DNA of 64,000 nt from Symsagittifera roscoffensis (lineage: Eukaryota; Xenacoelomorpha; Acoela; Convolutidae), in NCBI RefSeq assembly GCF_963678635.1, contig NC_087062.1, positions 56,433,970 to 56,497,969 of the forward strand. Reading direction: 5' to 3'. A model generated the notes under the pieces. That model had not been told where the DNA came from and made no database searches. It saw only the letters and a list, made by a program, of their open reading frames with translations. This document shows, piece by piece, positions 33,314 to 44,169 of the stretch (positions within the stretch are counted from its first letter, which is position 1; every line of letters starts with the position of its first letter). Made by a program: the position numbers and the translations under genes.

Positions 33314-33450
33314 AGGAAAGCGACGTAGTGTGTGTCATCTGCGCTGACTTTGACCTCACATTTGCGTTCACCTTTTCTTTCTAGTCTCCAGGGTTCAAAT
33401 ATGATGGGAGAATCTTCTTCAACTTTAAACTTCTTCGGCTCAAAGGTTTC
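33314..33450 (-). CDS. Exon, probably PH-domain strands
   Basis: Acceptor CTGATTTCAG, donor CCT|GTGAGC. Codes ETFEPKKFKVEEDSPIIFEP, WRLERKGERKCEVKVSADDT and HYVAF. Starts in phase 0, matching the end of the exon at 33725; ends in phase 2. Alternating hydrophobic pattern fits beta strands of a PH-like fold; the assignment rests on the neighbouring exon that ends in a PH helix. Confidence 0.6.
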
Positions 33451-33724
33451 CTGAAATCAGAGTTTCAGCTTCAGTCGGGTGGAAATAACATGTTCCCAAA
33501 TCAATAACTCGAAGAGTCAGAAATGTCTGCATGCATCAGGATGGTCATTGTTCCCATTTTCTGTTTTTGTCTTTTATTGTAAATGAGGAGATATTTAGTC
33601 CTTGCATGAAATTAGTCCTTGTTCTCATTTTCCGTTTTTGTCTCCTATTGTAACTTTAAGAAATAGCACTTTCAGAAGTGCTTGGACAAGTCTTTATGAC
33701 ATTTTTAGCCCCAATCAGAACTAC

Positions 33725-33939
33725 CTTCTGTTTCAGCTCTGGTTTAGTGGCCATAACCCATATCTCAGGCAGCGAATCACTCTTCCGTATTCCAATCACG
33801 ACCTTGTCTGAGTTCTTCAACGACACTCGGCCCGAGGGTTCCACCTTCACACCTTTGTCTACTTGCACTTCCACGAACCAGGAGAAGTGTGACTCATAGA
33901 TATTGACTTTCTCACAAAGGGCTTCTGGATGCTCGTTGA
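33725..33939 (-). CDS. Exon, probably start of a PH-like domain
   Basis: Acceptor GATGTTTCAG, donor AAG|GTAGTT, 71 codons plus two leading bases. Codes VNEHPEALCEKVNIYESHFS, WFVEVQVDKGVKVEPSGRVS and KSDSLPEIWVMATKPELKQ. Beta-rich pattern. Phase 0 at the 3' end agrees with the next exon, so 33725-33939 and 33314-33450 join cleanly across a 274-base intron. Confidence 0.65.
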
Positions 33940-34312
33940 CTGAAACATCAAATCAGTGACTTCACAGTCAGCTTCACAGGATTTTTTTTGATAGCAATTA
34001 AAGTTTTCAATTTTCATTAAATTTGATCGGGCAAAAACGTAGATGACTCATACATGATGATTAATAAGCAGGCGACAATATCAAATCATTTTAATGAAGC
34101 AAACGTTACAAAGAAATCGATCAAAACTTCATGGTTTGAAGTTTTGCACTTCCACTTCTCCTCATAGAATGTTCAGAGCAAAATTCAGAACATGAATGTT
34201 GCGGAGCAAAATTCTCTGCTCATAAACCTAGTTGAAAAGATGAAAATGATTCAATAAAATGATGGATCACGATTCACGCGAAATGAAAATGATCAAATAT
34301 TACTTTGCTTAC

Positions 34313-34449
34313 AGAATATTGAATAATTCTGAAGTCCCTTCCGGACCATCGGTTTCAAACTTGAGCCCAAATCTACCAAAAATAAATGGAAATTCGAGAA
34401 GATTTCCAGCAATTAAGAGCCCATTTTCAGCAAAAGTTACAACGGATAA
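34313..34449 (-). CDS. Exon upstream of the PH exons
   Basis: Very good splice signals: TTTCGGATTTCTTTAG before and CT|GTAAGC after. Frame: LSVVTFAENGLLIAGNLLEF, PFIFGRFGLKFETDG and PEGTSELFNI. Phase 0 in, 2 out, which does not match the exon at 33939 directly, so a further exon or another donor is expected. Family of this segment not recognised. Confidence 0.55.
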
Positions 34450-34819
34450 CTAAAGAAATCCGAAAAAAGTACGACATAATTAGCGAAAGGAGTTTCGGAA
34501 TTAACTGTATAACAATCTACCATCTATTTATTTTCCGAATGCTCAACCTTATTCAATGCAAAAACCAGAGTAGCTGGTTGTTCTGTAAGTAGCACTAAAA
34601 GCACTAAATGTTTAGACTACAAAGACTTCTGGAAAAAGGCAGTAGTTAGAAAAAACAGACATTATGTTGCGGAGCATAGATAGTGATGGTGTCCAGAAAC
34701 CAAATGTTTGCGAGCTCAAGTCGCCAGCGCTCTGCCATTAGCAAGATGAACTTTTTTAAAATAGCCATAGCTTAGTTAGCTTTAAATAATGAACCTCTGG
34801 CAGGTTAATTACACAAATG
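34450..34819. other. No gene recognised
   Basis: Plain AT-rich sequence between the exon at 34313-34449 and the tandem units to the right. No exon with convincing splice signals was seen. Confidence 0.4.
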
Positions 34820-36700
34820 ATAATGTTCCGACCATTTGAAAACTGGGGAGGAAGTTTGTGATCGAATGTGTTTTAGTTTTTTTTTCCCACGCAAAATCAG
34901 CTACCACAAATAATCAGTGGAGAGAAATGAGTGTTTATCACTACAAAGCCCTTACAGTCTTAATTTTGCGAATTTTGGTTTTTCGTCTTAATTCGAGCGA
35001 ATAAAACGAGCAATCAGGTTTACAATAGCTTATTTTAAAACGTAAATACTTAGTTTTACTCGAGTAACCTTAGTTTTTTTGAGTATATTAGCGCCTTTTT
35101 GGAATCAAAAACTTCAAAAATTCACAAAAATGCAAAAAAAAATTGAAAAAATTTTTGAATAGCTTTTTGATTTTTTTTTTCGTTTTTGTAGTCATTTTTC
35201 TGCTAAAATGCTTTTTTGATTTGCTTGTTTCACTATGACTGTGGAATATGCCGAATCTCTAGTTTTTCGTTCAGCTCCTTTTATCACACCACGCCGAAAA
35301 AACTACACTAACTGGAAATTAGGAAGAAAAAACTACAATAATTTTTGTTGTATTTTTTAAAAACTATAGTCAAATTTTTTTGTGCTTGCTGCACATTAAC
35401 CAGCTTTCCTTGTTGTTCCGACCATTGTTAAGGGGGAGAAACTTTGTATTAAAGTGTTTTAGCTTTCTTTCTTTTTTTTGTTTTCTATGCAAATCAGCTA
35501 CCACGAATTATCATCGGAGAGAGTTGAGTGATATTTTTCATTACAAAGCCCGTACAGTCGTAATTTAAACGACATCCTAAAATTTGAAGAAAAAAAAAAC
35601 TTTCAGTGTCGGTAAAAACGGTTTGAAATTTTTGGTTTTTTGTCTTAATTCGAGCGAATAAAGCGAGCGATCAGGCTCACAATAGCTTTATTTAAAACGT
35701 AAAAATTTAGTTTCTCGAGTAAAGTTAGTTTTTTGATTGTTTTAGCGCTTTTTGGAATCAAAAATTTCAAAAAATAAAAAAAAAACATTTTCTGAACATC
35801 TGTTTGATTTTTTTCGTTTTTCTAGTTATTTTTCTACAAATATTGTTTTTTAATTTGCTTGTTTTACTATGACTGTGGAAGCTATAGTTGTGCGCTCAGC
35901 TCCTTTTATTACACCACGCCGAAAAAAAACTACACTAATTTGAATTTTGCAAGAAAAAACTACTAAACTTTGCTGTATTTTTTCAAACTAAGGTCGGATA
36001 TTTTGTGCTAACTGCCCAGTAACCGACTATCGTTGTTGTTCCGATCACTGATAAGAGTGAAACTTTTAGTTTTTTATTTTCGTTTTCAACGCAAAAATCA
36101 GGCACCATAAATAATCATCGGATTGATAAAACACCCGATGATTATTTTAAAACGTAAAAACTTAGTTTTACTCGAGTAACGTTTTCACTCAAAAAAAGTA
36201 AAAGGTAAAAACTTAGTTTACGCGCGTATTTCAGCGGTTTTTTGAACGATATATCGTAGTAAATCCCTTACAATCGTAATTTGAACAATATTAAATAATT
36301 CAAAAAAAACAGCGTCGAGAAAAACCGGTGAGAAATTTTTGATATTTTGTCTTATTTCGAGCGAATAACGCGAGCGAGCAGCCTTATTTTAATGGCTTAA
36401 AAGCTTACAATAGCTTAATTTAAAACGTAAGAACATAGTTTACTCGCTTAACTTAGTTTTTTTTAGTATTTCAGCGGCTTTTTGGAATCAAAATAATCGA
36501 AAATTCAAGAAATTTCAAAAAAAATTGTTAAAATCTTTTTGTTGGTTTTTCTAGTAGTTTCTCTACAAAAATTGTTTTTCAATTTGCTTGTTTCACTATG
36601 ACTGTCGAAAATACCTAGGCCCAAGTTTTTTGTTCAGCTCCTTTTATCACACCAGGTCGAAAAAAAAAAACAAAAACAAAATTTGAAATAACTTTTTGTT
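34820..36700. repeat. Three tandem units of ~590-660 bp
   Basis: Units begin at TGTTCCGA(C/T)CA (34823, 35412, 36038). Each has in order CAGCTACCA..AATAATCA, TACAAAGCCC.TACAGTC, GTCTTAATTCGAGCGAATAA, ACAATAGCTT.ATTTAAAACG, GCGCTTTTTGGAATCAAAA, TTTGCTTGTTTCACTATGAC, and CAGCTCCTTTTATCACACCA with CGCCGAAAAAA. Unit 3 carries insertions (TTTTAATGGCTTAAAAGC). No frame is conserved. Immediately downstream lies the hairpin of the 36711 element. Confidence 0.85.
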
Positions 36701-36710
36701 GCATTTTTTT

Positions 36711-37397
36711 TTACACAGAGGCAAAGCGCAGCTTCGCACCACTTGCGATACAGCACTAACATAAAATAAAAACATGAAAAGCCGAAAAAGAAAATTTCGA
36801 AAAAAACTAGGTCATACAAACTTTCATATGTCTTGATAGGATTTCATTCTAGGCAAACATGCTAGACACTTGAATTTTATATCAGCAACAACGGAACAAA
36901 ATTTTTAAAAAGAAACAAAGCCGACACTCTTTGAGCAGACACCAACTGAGCCGAAAAAAAAATTTATGAATTTTTTTTGAAATCTTTCAAGTCCACCCTG
37001 GAAATTAGAATGAACAACATTTGCACTAACAACTACAAGGAAAATTGTCTACAGCACAAGCAGAATCCGTTGTGGCAATTTAGCCGACAAAACCTAAGCG
37101 AACAAACGAAAAACAAACAACTCATTTTTCTCGGAACTTTTTTTTCAATTTCCTTGATACTGAAAAAAACAAGATCCGGCCACGACTCGAAACCTAGACC
37201 ATAGCGTGCAGAGGCAACTGCTTTACCTCCAGACCAAGGCGAAACAACCTGGAACATATTAAGAGAAGGTAAGAAGAGAAGTGAAGAGAAGATCAGAAGA
37301 GAAGTGAAAAGAAGTAATTCAACTGATTTTGTTAAACTAAATATTAACCCGAAAAAGTCTATATTCTCGTTTGATTACGCTTGCTTATCCCAAGCGT
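36711..37397. repeat. Candidate non-autonomous element bounded by two hairpins, copy 1
   Basis: Left end: ACACAGAGGCAAAGCGCAGC, with a GCGAAGC/GCTTCGC-type hairpin, then CACTTGCGATACAGCACTAA. Right end: perfect stem ACGCTTGC TTATC C.AAGCGT at 37377-37397. Inside, on the minus strand, 37236-37184 is tRNA-like (TGGTCTGGAGGTAAAGCAG as A box; GGTTTCGAGTC as B box). The same left and right ends bound 42952-44081. Confidence 0.5.
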
Positions 37398-37399
37398 AA

Positions 37400-39358
37400 A
37401 GACTATGGTCGAAACATTCTGTGCTACTTGCACAGTAACCAGCTATCCTCGTTTTTTCGTAAATGTTTTGTCAATCTCGGTTTTTTAAATTGGAGATACG
37501 CAGGCATTTTAGCTTCTTTGCTAACAATAACTTATATAACAGAATTTGTATTTCATACGCAAATCAAATTTCGCAAAAACAGCTTTAGCAAAAACCACAA
37601 GACTTTATGATGAATTTAGAAAAGTGAAATGTATAACATTATTAAATTTAACGAATGACTTTTGCTGAAATCTCCCGAGAAGTAAGACTACATTTACGAC
37701 AATCTGTTTCCGACACAGGAAAAAATTGTTGCAATTTTTAACACAAATGTTAAAAATATCATGTTAACGATGTATCACTCCAACCTGTCTGAATTTGCGT
37801 GAAAAGCAAAACAATGACTCGATGTCCCTCCACTTTTTCTGCGGTCAGGTCAGAATGACAACAGTAGCGGGCTCCAGAGCAAATAGCACAGTACGCTCTG
37901 ACAACGATCATAAAAACCAATCAAGTCTGGCGTTGCGTTCGGAGCAGCAGTGCATTAAAATAAGACTCATATTTAGATTTAAGAAGGCGTAGAATAGTGA
38001 AAATTATGAAACACAGGTCCTAACCCTAAGCTGCACATCGCAGATACAGGCAACATCGCGACAGAAACAAGCTCCCACGATTAATTACGAAAACCATGAA
38101 AGAAAATCAGGTTCAATGCACAAAGGGATCTTAAGATTACGGGATTCGAACATTGGACTATCGCATCGGACCAAGAACCAATACTGTCCAACAGCTTAAC
38201 AAAAATTGCTGGATTATGCTGTTTTCAAATATGCTGTTTTCAAAAACAAGACTGCAGCGAATTCGCTTTAATTAGGTAGGCAGATAATTGTTCATGCTAT
38301 TTGAAATGAATTTAATTCTTCACACGCACTAAACACAAATGTAACACAAAAATGAACATGGAAAATTGCAAATTTAGTTAAATCAAAATTGGAATAATAC
38401 TAGAACAGAAGCGCTGGTAGAGCAAAACAAGAACATAGCCAACAGGCAGTTGGAAAAGAGTCAATGAACGCAAGTAAATCGAAAAAAATGACTTGTTTCT
38501 GAAAAGTCAGTCCTTCAAGCTTTTTGAATTTTCAGAACAATTTAGGTTTGACACTTTTTTGATAAAATTAACCCACTTTGAAATAACTGGATCATTATGT
38601 TAAACTTTTTTGCTGGGAACTCTGATACTTAAATTCCACTTTCAAAATTAGAAGTCGATTGCGTTTTTCGTGAACTTTATTTTTTGCAGTTCGAAAATGG
38701 AGTTTGTTTTCCTTTTAAAAAAGTAAAAAAAATTAACCTTAAAAAACTAAATGTCAAGCCGCAAAAAAGTAAATTTGAGCCTGAACAAATTTTAGGACTT
38801 CTCTGAAAAAAAAAATCATAGAGACCTAAATAAGATTCTACAGACAAAGACTCTTAATAAGTATTCGGACAAAATTTTTAAAATTTATCAATAAGTTATC
38901 GCCTGATAATATTTCTGAAAAACTTATAAAACATGTGGAATCTTTTCGAGATCTGAAAAACAACTGAAAAAGTCAAAAATTTTCAATGACGCCGCACTCA
39001 ATGCCATATGAGCTTCCTTTAACAACTGGTATGCGCTCTCAGATAAAACTACACACGATATCCCGTTTCCCTTGTTGGCTGTCAAGAGAACATGCTATTT
39101 CTAGTCTTCTGAATAAAACAGTCCGTTGCACAACAAAAATCCAGTCCTTATTTCAAAAATTTTCCTCTCTTTTGAATTTAGGAATCAAAAAGTTTCTTCA
39201 AACGACTTTTTATCAGTGACAGGGTATCAAGAGATAAAATTTGTGCGCAGTGAATTGAGGAGTACTACAATTACGGGACATAGAAGGTACATAGAAGTTA
39301 ACTTTTAATTTTCAAACGTTGAAATAAACAAAAAATTTATTTCTTTTTACGTCTCTGC
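37400..39358. other. No gene recognised; tRNA-like relic at 38141-38210
   Basis: On the minus strand TGTTCGAATCCCGT (38152-38141) resembles a tRNA B box with a poor A box about 50 bases upstream. A short coding-like stretch (minus strand, SESAYQLLKEAHMALSAAS, about 38985-39060) lacks clear splice signals. The rest is AT-rich. Confidence 0.4.
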
Positions 39359-39495
39359 CGTTTTCTGCACAACTACAAAAGATTCACGGTAGAAATTTGG
39401 ATATATGATGGATGAAACTGTTTATCAGAACATAGCCGGTTATAAAGCCGTACAAAATTGTTTTCAAGCGTTGTTTGGCCATTCAATTAGAATGC
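39359..39495 (+). repeat. Inverted partial copy of the coding block at 39795-39918
   Basis: The plus strand here (GTTTTCTGCACAACTACAAA, GTTTATCAG.A.ATAGCCGG, AAATTGTTTTCA.GCGT) matches the minus strand of 39918-39795, with one insertion of about 20 bases. The two arms are about 300 bases apart and face each other. The copy has stops and extra bases, so it is non-coding. Confidence 0.8.
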
Positions 39496-39707
39496 TTCAC
39501 ATAGATGTTGTTAGTGCTAGAGCTAGGCCATTATATAGGTTTATTTTCGCTTAAAAGAGAAGTTAAAATTTTCTTAAGCTCTTAGACAGAAATTGACTGA
39601 AAATTCGCCATTATATTTTAAAAAATGCCAAAATCTGAGTTATTTATTATTTCGTATCTGAGAAGTTTTTTGTATTTAATTTAGAGAAAAAGAAAAGATG
39701 GCCTAGC

Positions 39708-40410
39708 TTAGATACTTGGCTTTTCAACCAATACTTCCAAGTCCAAGTTTTCAATCTGCTTCAGCTGTTTATGGAGATTTTGTGGCACTAAGAACACCTC
39801 TCTAGCTGAACGGCCAAATGACGCCTGAAAACAATTTTTTACGGTTTCTAATCCGGCTATTATCTGATAAACAAATTTCAACTGTGAATCTCTAGTAGTT
39901 GCACAGAAAACGCCCAGAACGTGAAACAACCGAAACGCTCCGACTACCAGATCTTTATTGAAAGTTTTAGGCGAGGTCATACGTTATTTCTGTCCATAAA
40001 ATTTTCTTCATTTTTTTAAGCGTAAGTAAGTTTTCTGTCTTCTGTTGACAAACTAAAAAAATAGCACGTAAGCGGTCAAATGTGGTTTCATATTCAAGCC
40101 CTGTTAGACGTGATTCGTGTAAGAAAAACTGGTCTCCGTCAGACTCCAGCTTAGCAAAGCGCACATAATATCTATTAAATTATAGGCTACTATGGTCTTC
40201 AGGTTTATCGGATGCTGGTTTATTCCCAATGAAACGAAAAGAAAAAAATTGAATTTCAATTTCTAGCAACTGTGGTGAGAACACTTGTGTTACTTCGACA
40301 ACAACTGGCTGCTCTTGTTTCAGTTGGCTTTTACTTATTGCTAAGTGATTAGTTTTATCAAAGAAATTTATTGAGAAATGTGCTTCAACAAGAAGTTCCG
40401 AAATGCACAT
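39708..40410 (-). CDS. Coding block with two breaks, protein not recognised
   Basis: Reads ELLVEAHFSINFFDKTNHLA, QEQPVVVEVTQVFSPQLLEI and RFIGNKPASDKPEDHSSL, then one in-frame TAA (40182-40180) and on in the same frame with YYVRFAKLESDGDQFFLHES, TTFDRLRAIFLVCQQKTENL. At about 39980 the frame moves by one base to MTSPKTFNKDLVVGAFRLFH, VYQIIAGLETVKNCFQASFG and a final TAA at 39708. Nearly 230 codons look like one protein. Either a decaying gene, a mobile-element protein, or a gene with base-call errors. Part of it has an inverted copy at 39359-39495. Confidence 0.5.
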
Positions 40411-40673
40411 TTTGATAGTTATTAACTAAAATGAAGTCCCCATGTTTAATATCAACCGTGCCATGTCTTCTCTTGCTTTTATTTTTATCTTTATTTGCAT
40501 AATGTTTATCTGCTAAAGTCATTAAGAAACTTCACCAACCTTTCCTTGTATGTTTATTTTGCTAATATATTCCAACAAACCGAATTGAATTTCGCTTGAT
40601 AAAATCAGTAATTTTGCTAGGTAAAAAACTTTGCTAGGTAATATCGGAGATAAAATTTTAAAAATTGAAGTAC

Positions 40674-40795
40674 CTCGAATTTCTTGGATTCTTTGGACGG
40701 CTTGATCGAAATTCATGCCAGATGGTTTATCGAAACCTGAAATAGCAACTCCTTTCAACTTTTTTTCCAAACATTCAATGATTTCGACGTCAATA
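40674..40795 (-). CDS. Candidate exon, protein not recognised
   Basis: FIDVEIIECLEKKLKGVAIS, then GFDKPSGMNFDQAVQRIQEI and a donor CGAG|GTACTTC. No AG acceptor lies just upstream (a TGA is the first in-frame codon 5'), so the left boundary is open. A 27-base candidate mini-exon with ideal flanks (GTCTGTCTTTTTAG ... TTC|GTGAGT) sits about 100 bases upstream at 40864-40890. Confidence 0.4.
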
Positions 40796-41388
40796 AATTG
40801 TGAGCATCAATCCCAATCAAAAACAGTTCAATAAACGATATAATTATTCACGTCCAGATACTCACGAAAGTTGAAAGGTAACTTCGAGTAAACTAAAAAG
40901 ACAGACATCTATTTTTGCTGGTTTATTTCAACGAGAGAAATTCGCATCACCATCACGGTGATGACTTGTAAAAAAAATAGGAATAACAACATACAAAATG
41001 TAATAAAAATACAACATTTTGGTATCTTTTGATAAAATTATTTTATAGAGCAGGGAACAAAATAACACGTTGGCCCTCTCACTGACGAACTGGTGCGTCA
41101 AAGCGGTCATGAAGCTGTTTATTTTCAATGTCTTCAAGTGCAGTTTAAACAAACGCCTTTGTCGTCATTTTATTTTTTCGTTATTACTCACAGTTCATCA
41201 CACTAGGCCGCTAAGCAAGGGGTGCGTATTCATATGAACTGAAAAACCAGTTGCATAGGCAACCAACCGGCCATGATTACGAAAAAGTAACGATTACTTT
41301 ATTGTAATGTAATTTAATTTTTATTTTTTAGAAAGATCGCTGCATTTATTACTTGGTAATTTGAGTTTCCATGATTGGAAGCATTTTC

Positions 41389-41960
41389 TCAATAGGTAAA
41401 AAAACTCTCAAAACTCTTTATTATTGAAAACTCGGGTAATAACAGATCGCTGCAGCAGAACTCCCAAAATTGCCTAGTCATAGACAGTTTCTTAGGTACG
41501 TTAATTTCGACCAACTTCTTGAGTGATTTCGCAAGCTGGCTATCACTATATAAAAAAAATGTAAGAACAGCTTATTGGCATTTTTAAACTAAATTTGTTG
41601 GTTTCATAGTCGAATTTTGTGAGATCTGAGCTTAGCTTGATTTTTGCCATTCGTTCTGCAAATGACTCAACAGGAAGCATTACATGGTTCAAATTTTATC
41701 CAGGCAGACCAATTGGGCGACAAATAGTCCCAAAAAAGCATCATCAGTGCTTAAAGTAACGAGCGTCGAGCGCTTAGAGTTTCGGTACTTCACAATTGCC
41801 GTATCACTGAACTCTTGGTTTGAGGCCTACCATAATCCACTCTTGTTGCATAGAATTCTAAGCCCAGAAGCATGGCCGAAATTATCATGTACAAAACAAA
41901 ACCACCAAAGCGTTTCGCCGTAATGGGCGGTACAAATCCACGAGGGAAACAACGACTCAT
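41389..41960 (-). CDS. Candidate type II membrane protein, frame broken
   Basis: Starts with ATG: MSRCFPRGFVPPITAKRFGG then FVLYMIISAMLLGLEFYA, a basic N-tail and one membrane helix, as in Golgi type II proteins. Three further blocks follow in shifted frames: FSDTAIVKYRNSKRSTLV with TLSTDDAFLGLFVAQL (41811-41689), HVMLPVESFAERMAKIKLSS (to about 41590), and, after an intron-like TTTTTTTTATATAG, DSQLAKSLKKLVEINVPKKL and RQFWEFCCSDLLLPEFS (41545-41389). The second shift falls in a run of A (41693-41696). Could be a luminal enzyme; the TLSTDD stretch is reminiscent of, but not diagnostic for, glycosyltransferases. Confidence 0.45.
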
Positions 41961-42144
41961 TTATTTAATTAAGGTTTATACTACCTAGCATCAACTATTA
42001 TGTGTATTTCACGTGGGACTAAAAGAAGTCTTGTAAAAAGACCAGAGAAGGTATCTTAAAAATCTGCATGCTTTTTAATTTTATCAAGTTCATAATCAAT
42101 TTAGAATTTCTCCGAGCATACAATCGCAAAATCAAATTTCTTAC

Positions 42145-42241
42145 TTTCTTTTTTGCTTGAGCGTGATTTTCCGTCAATTTCGTCGTACCCAATTTCGTCC
42201 AAGAGAGGCGCAGACGTCGCACGTTTCACACGACGACTTCC
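42145..42241 (-). CDS. Exon, Ser/Arg-rich linker
   Basis: Acceptor CTTTTGACAG and donor GAAA|GTAAGA enclose GSRRVKRATSAPLLDEIGYD and EIDGKSRSSKKE. Phase 0 in, 1 out; it joins the exon at 42615-42675 without a frame change. RRVKRATSAP is a basophilic-kinase-like site. The gene is not identified; it may be upstream of the ARAP-like gene or separate. Confidence 0.6.
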
Positions 42242-42614
42242 CTGTCAAAAGATATCCAAGTTTAACTAGTTAACTTCAACGAAAACAAAACAAATTTTTC
42301 AGAATGGCATTGAGCTTTTGGTTGGAATTCTACAACAGCATAAGTTCAGAAATAACTTTTGAAAAGAGGAACACATGTCATCGATTAAAATCTACAATAA
42401 GTTAAAATAATGACTGGAAGTTAGCTACTTATTCCCAACACAGCTGAGGGAAACTTTGTTTGGGGGAGCTTTTCCTAGGAAATGAGAAACTACAAATAAA
42501 CGCCAGGAGGGTTCGACTGACACAGCTCCTCTCCCACTCGAAAAAATGCGAAAATAACTGTGGGCGAAACACTTTAGGGCAATTCGCAGCAACTATCATT
42601 TCTTGTTTCCTTAC

Positions 42615-42675
42615 AGGTCTGCTTGAAGTTACTGGATGATCGTCCGATGCTATTTCTTCTTCATCAGTCTCGTAT
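42615..42675 (-). CDS. Exon, acidic linker
   Basis: Acceptor GTTGTTCTTTTTCAG, donor CCT|GTAAGG, coding YETDEEEIASDDHPVTSSRP. Needs one split codon base from upstream, ends in phase 0 and joins the next exon (42241) across a 373-base intron. No upstream exon was found. Confidence 0.6.
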
Positions 42676-42951
42676 CTGAAAAAGAACAACATAAGTTCCT
42701 ACATAAAAAATTAAAAGTCAGAAGGAATCTTTCCGAGGCAGTGACGTCCATTTGAATAAATTCACACATTCATTTGAATTTATTTCAATGAGAAACTTAA
42801 GCAAACAAAAATTGAAGTAGTAAAAAGTTCAAGTCGATTTCCCAAGTCAAGCGATCGCATTTGGAAATTTTTAAATCCTTGTTTCGTTTAATTTGCAAAT
42901 TATAAAAAAGGGCTATAATTTTTCTTGAGTAGGAAAATCAAATTTTATACA

Positions 42952-44081
42952 GAGGCGAAGCTGAGCTGCGCACCACTAGCGATACAACACAATCATAACA
43001 AAACTTAATAAGTCGAAAAAAGCAACCAATTCTTTCGATTGAACCCTTCATTTCGATAGGATAGTTTGATAGGATCGTTTCTATGAAAATAAAAAAGTTT
43101 CTAAAAAACGGTCAAAAGTTTAAAAACCTCTTTTTTCGAAATCTTTCACTTTTTTTACAACGAGAAGGTCGTGGCCGCTTAAACAATTTCATATCAAAAC
43201 AGGGTCTCACACCTTTTTGGGTAAAAATATCTGGGCGTAGCCGCTTGAGCAGAAATCCACAAAAATTGTAGTTTCGATTGACTGCAAATGCTCAAGATTA
43301 GAGAGTCCCATTTTTGAAAAAGAAATTAAATAGTTTTAAATAGTAAAAAGACAGTACTAAACCAATTATTGTCTCTTCCGAGGGCCATAATGTGAGCAAC
43401 CCATAACGCCTTCTATCCATTGAACACAAAATCTCAGATTTGAGAGTAGTTTTTGAGAAAACCAAAAAAACACATAAATATGGGTCGAATATTCCCCCCA
43501 CAGACTTTTTCGAAGGTTAAAGACAGTGTGGTAAAGTGCAAAGCTACAAAAGGATTATGCAGGCACACAGGGAAGTAGGAAGTAAGCGCTTTTTAAAATG
43601 ATATGCTTTTTTGAATTTCGGTAGAGTAGTTTTCAACAGAACTAAAATTTCTGTTGAAACGTGAAAAAAAATTCGGAAGCAACTCAAAAAAGTAAAAATA
43701 AAAACCCAATCCCATTCATTTTCATTTTGTCGAACAGAAATTTTTTGCCGTCGAAATTAGAAAATAGAAAGTGACTAAGCCGATGCAACATCAGCCGAAA
43801 CAATTTAAACAAAAAAAACTTCAAAATAAGTTATTCAAAATAAGCCGTAGTAAAATGACAAATCACACAACTTTCAAATATGCTTAAAGAGAACAAAATC
43901 AAAATAAAATCCATGCTTTACAAGTTAGGTGGTTAAAAAGTAGTACTAGATAAAAAATGATAATTAAAACTAGAAGTGAAGATCCTTTAGAAAAGATTCT
44001 CTAGAAGTGATCCTGTGGACAAAGTTGGTTACGGAAAAATATCTAGTGCCCGATTGCAACACCCTTGCTTATCGCAAGGGT
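42952..44081. repeat. Candidate non-autonomous element bounded by two hairpins, copy 2
   Basis: Left end TATACAGAGGCGAAGCTGAG, then CACCACTAGCGATACAACAC; right end CCCGATTGCAACACCCTTGC followed by the stem ACCCTTGC TTATC GCAAGGGT (44061-44081). The same ends bound 36711-37397. It includes a patch of the satellite family (43405-43470, CCATTGAACACAAAATCTCA) also found at 47.5-49.9 kb. Confidence 0.5.
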
Positions 44082-44169
44082 AATCAACATATTTTTATTT
44101 TTGAAATAAAAAATTCCTGATTCAATTGTTTTTGATTTGATATTTAAATTTTTGTGTGAGTTGTGGTCC

